64,000 nt of DNA, taken from Chloroflexi bacterium OLB15 (GTDB lineage Bacteria > Chloroflexota > Anaerolineae > Aggregatilineales > Phototrophicaceae). This document shows positions 64,000-64,000 of the stretch, in pieces (position 1 is the first letter of the stretch; each line of letters opens with the position of its first letter). The stretch lies in contig LMZS01000157.1 of NCBI GenBank assembly GCA_001567085.1, positions 33,826 to 97,825 of the forward strand, given 5' to 3'. The notes beneath the pieces are model-generated. The model worked only from the letters and a program-made list of their open reading frames with translations, did no database searches and was not told the DNA's origin. A program made the position numbers and the translations under genes.

Positions 64000-64000
64000 C

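Overview
The window reads as ordinary chromosome from a free-living bacterium with moderate G+C. I infer a member of the Chloroflexota (Anaerolineae-like) and hold this only moderately. The grounds are a menaquinone/ubiquinone C-methyltransferase, bacterial type IVb (Flp) pilin, two S1 proteins with Ala/Glu-rich tails, an EF-G paralogue, a Ser/Thr kinase fused to an AAA-type ATPase and TPRs, and many small CHAD, DUF2254, DinB and PPOX proteins. I recognise no rRNA, tRNA, insertion sequence, prophage or CRISPR array.

Layout. 1-2.4 kb: 3' end of a lytic transglycosylase, a PPOX-fold protein, a DinB protein and a single-domain response regulator. 2.6-6.2 kb: an ABC-2 exporter operon (possible 54-codon leader ORF, ATPase, two permeases with overlapping ends). 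6.2-14.4 kb: P1-family peptidase, an unknown protein, xylulokinase, FtsH, a Kef-type antiporter and a HEAT-like protein. 14.5-21.1 kb: EF-G paralogue, an orphan Flp pilin missed by length-limited ORF calling, a promoter/hairpin/terminator unit, an S1 protein, bS21, IF-1 and a GT39-like membrane protein. 21-31 kb, minus strand: DUF2254, UbiE/MenG, a calcium P-type ATPase, a 1082-residue kinase-ATPase-TPR protein and PrmA. 31.1-37.3 kb: a MntA/HepT toxin-antitoxin pair with a wrecked toxin, then grpE, dnaK, an MFS transporter and dnaJ. 37.3-48.6 kb: AAC(3)-like acetyltransferase, SDR, acyl-CoA mutase large subunit, membrane glycosyltransferase-like proteins, a large unknown membrane protein and a CHAD protein. 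48.6-52.2 kb: a three-gene biotin-dependent acyl-CoA carboxylase operon. 52.3-64 kb: HpcH/HpaI aldolase, thioredoxin, HrcA, a PrsW-cyclic-nucleotide-domain fusion, YbaK, QueG, VOC protein, O-antigen-ligase-like protein, DUF1269, a phosphoribosyltransferase, a second S1 protein and a CYTH protein cut by the window edge.

How genes fit together. The acyl-CoA carboxylase operon and the mutase would, with an epimerase and a B12-binding subunit not seen here, convert propionyl-CoA to succinyl-CoA. GrpE, DnaK, DnaJ and the repressor HrcA form the heat-shock set, but are dispersed. S1 (two copies), bS21, IF-1, EF-G, PrmA and QueG give the window a strong translation theme.

The main oddity is damage to reading frames. 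Five conserved genes (xylB, the first S1 gene, a GT39-like gene, hrcA and an O-antigen-ligase-like gene) contain single-base indels, most of them in short homopolymers. These can be repaired on paper with one or two bases, which suggests sequencing error at least as much as biology. The hepT toxin is different: a 4-base duplication and a 2-base deletion point to real decay beside an intact mntA. The best candidates for something undescribed are the structured RNA or attenuator before the first S1 gene and the PrsW protease fused to a cNMP-type domain that lacks the phosphate-binding arginine.
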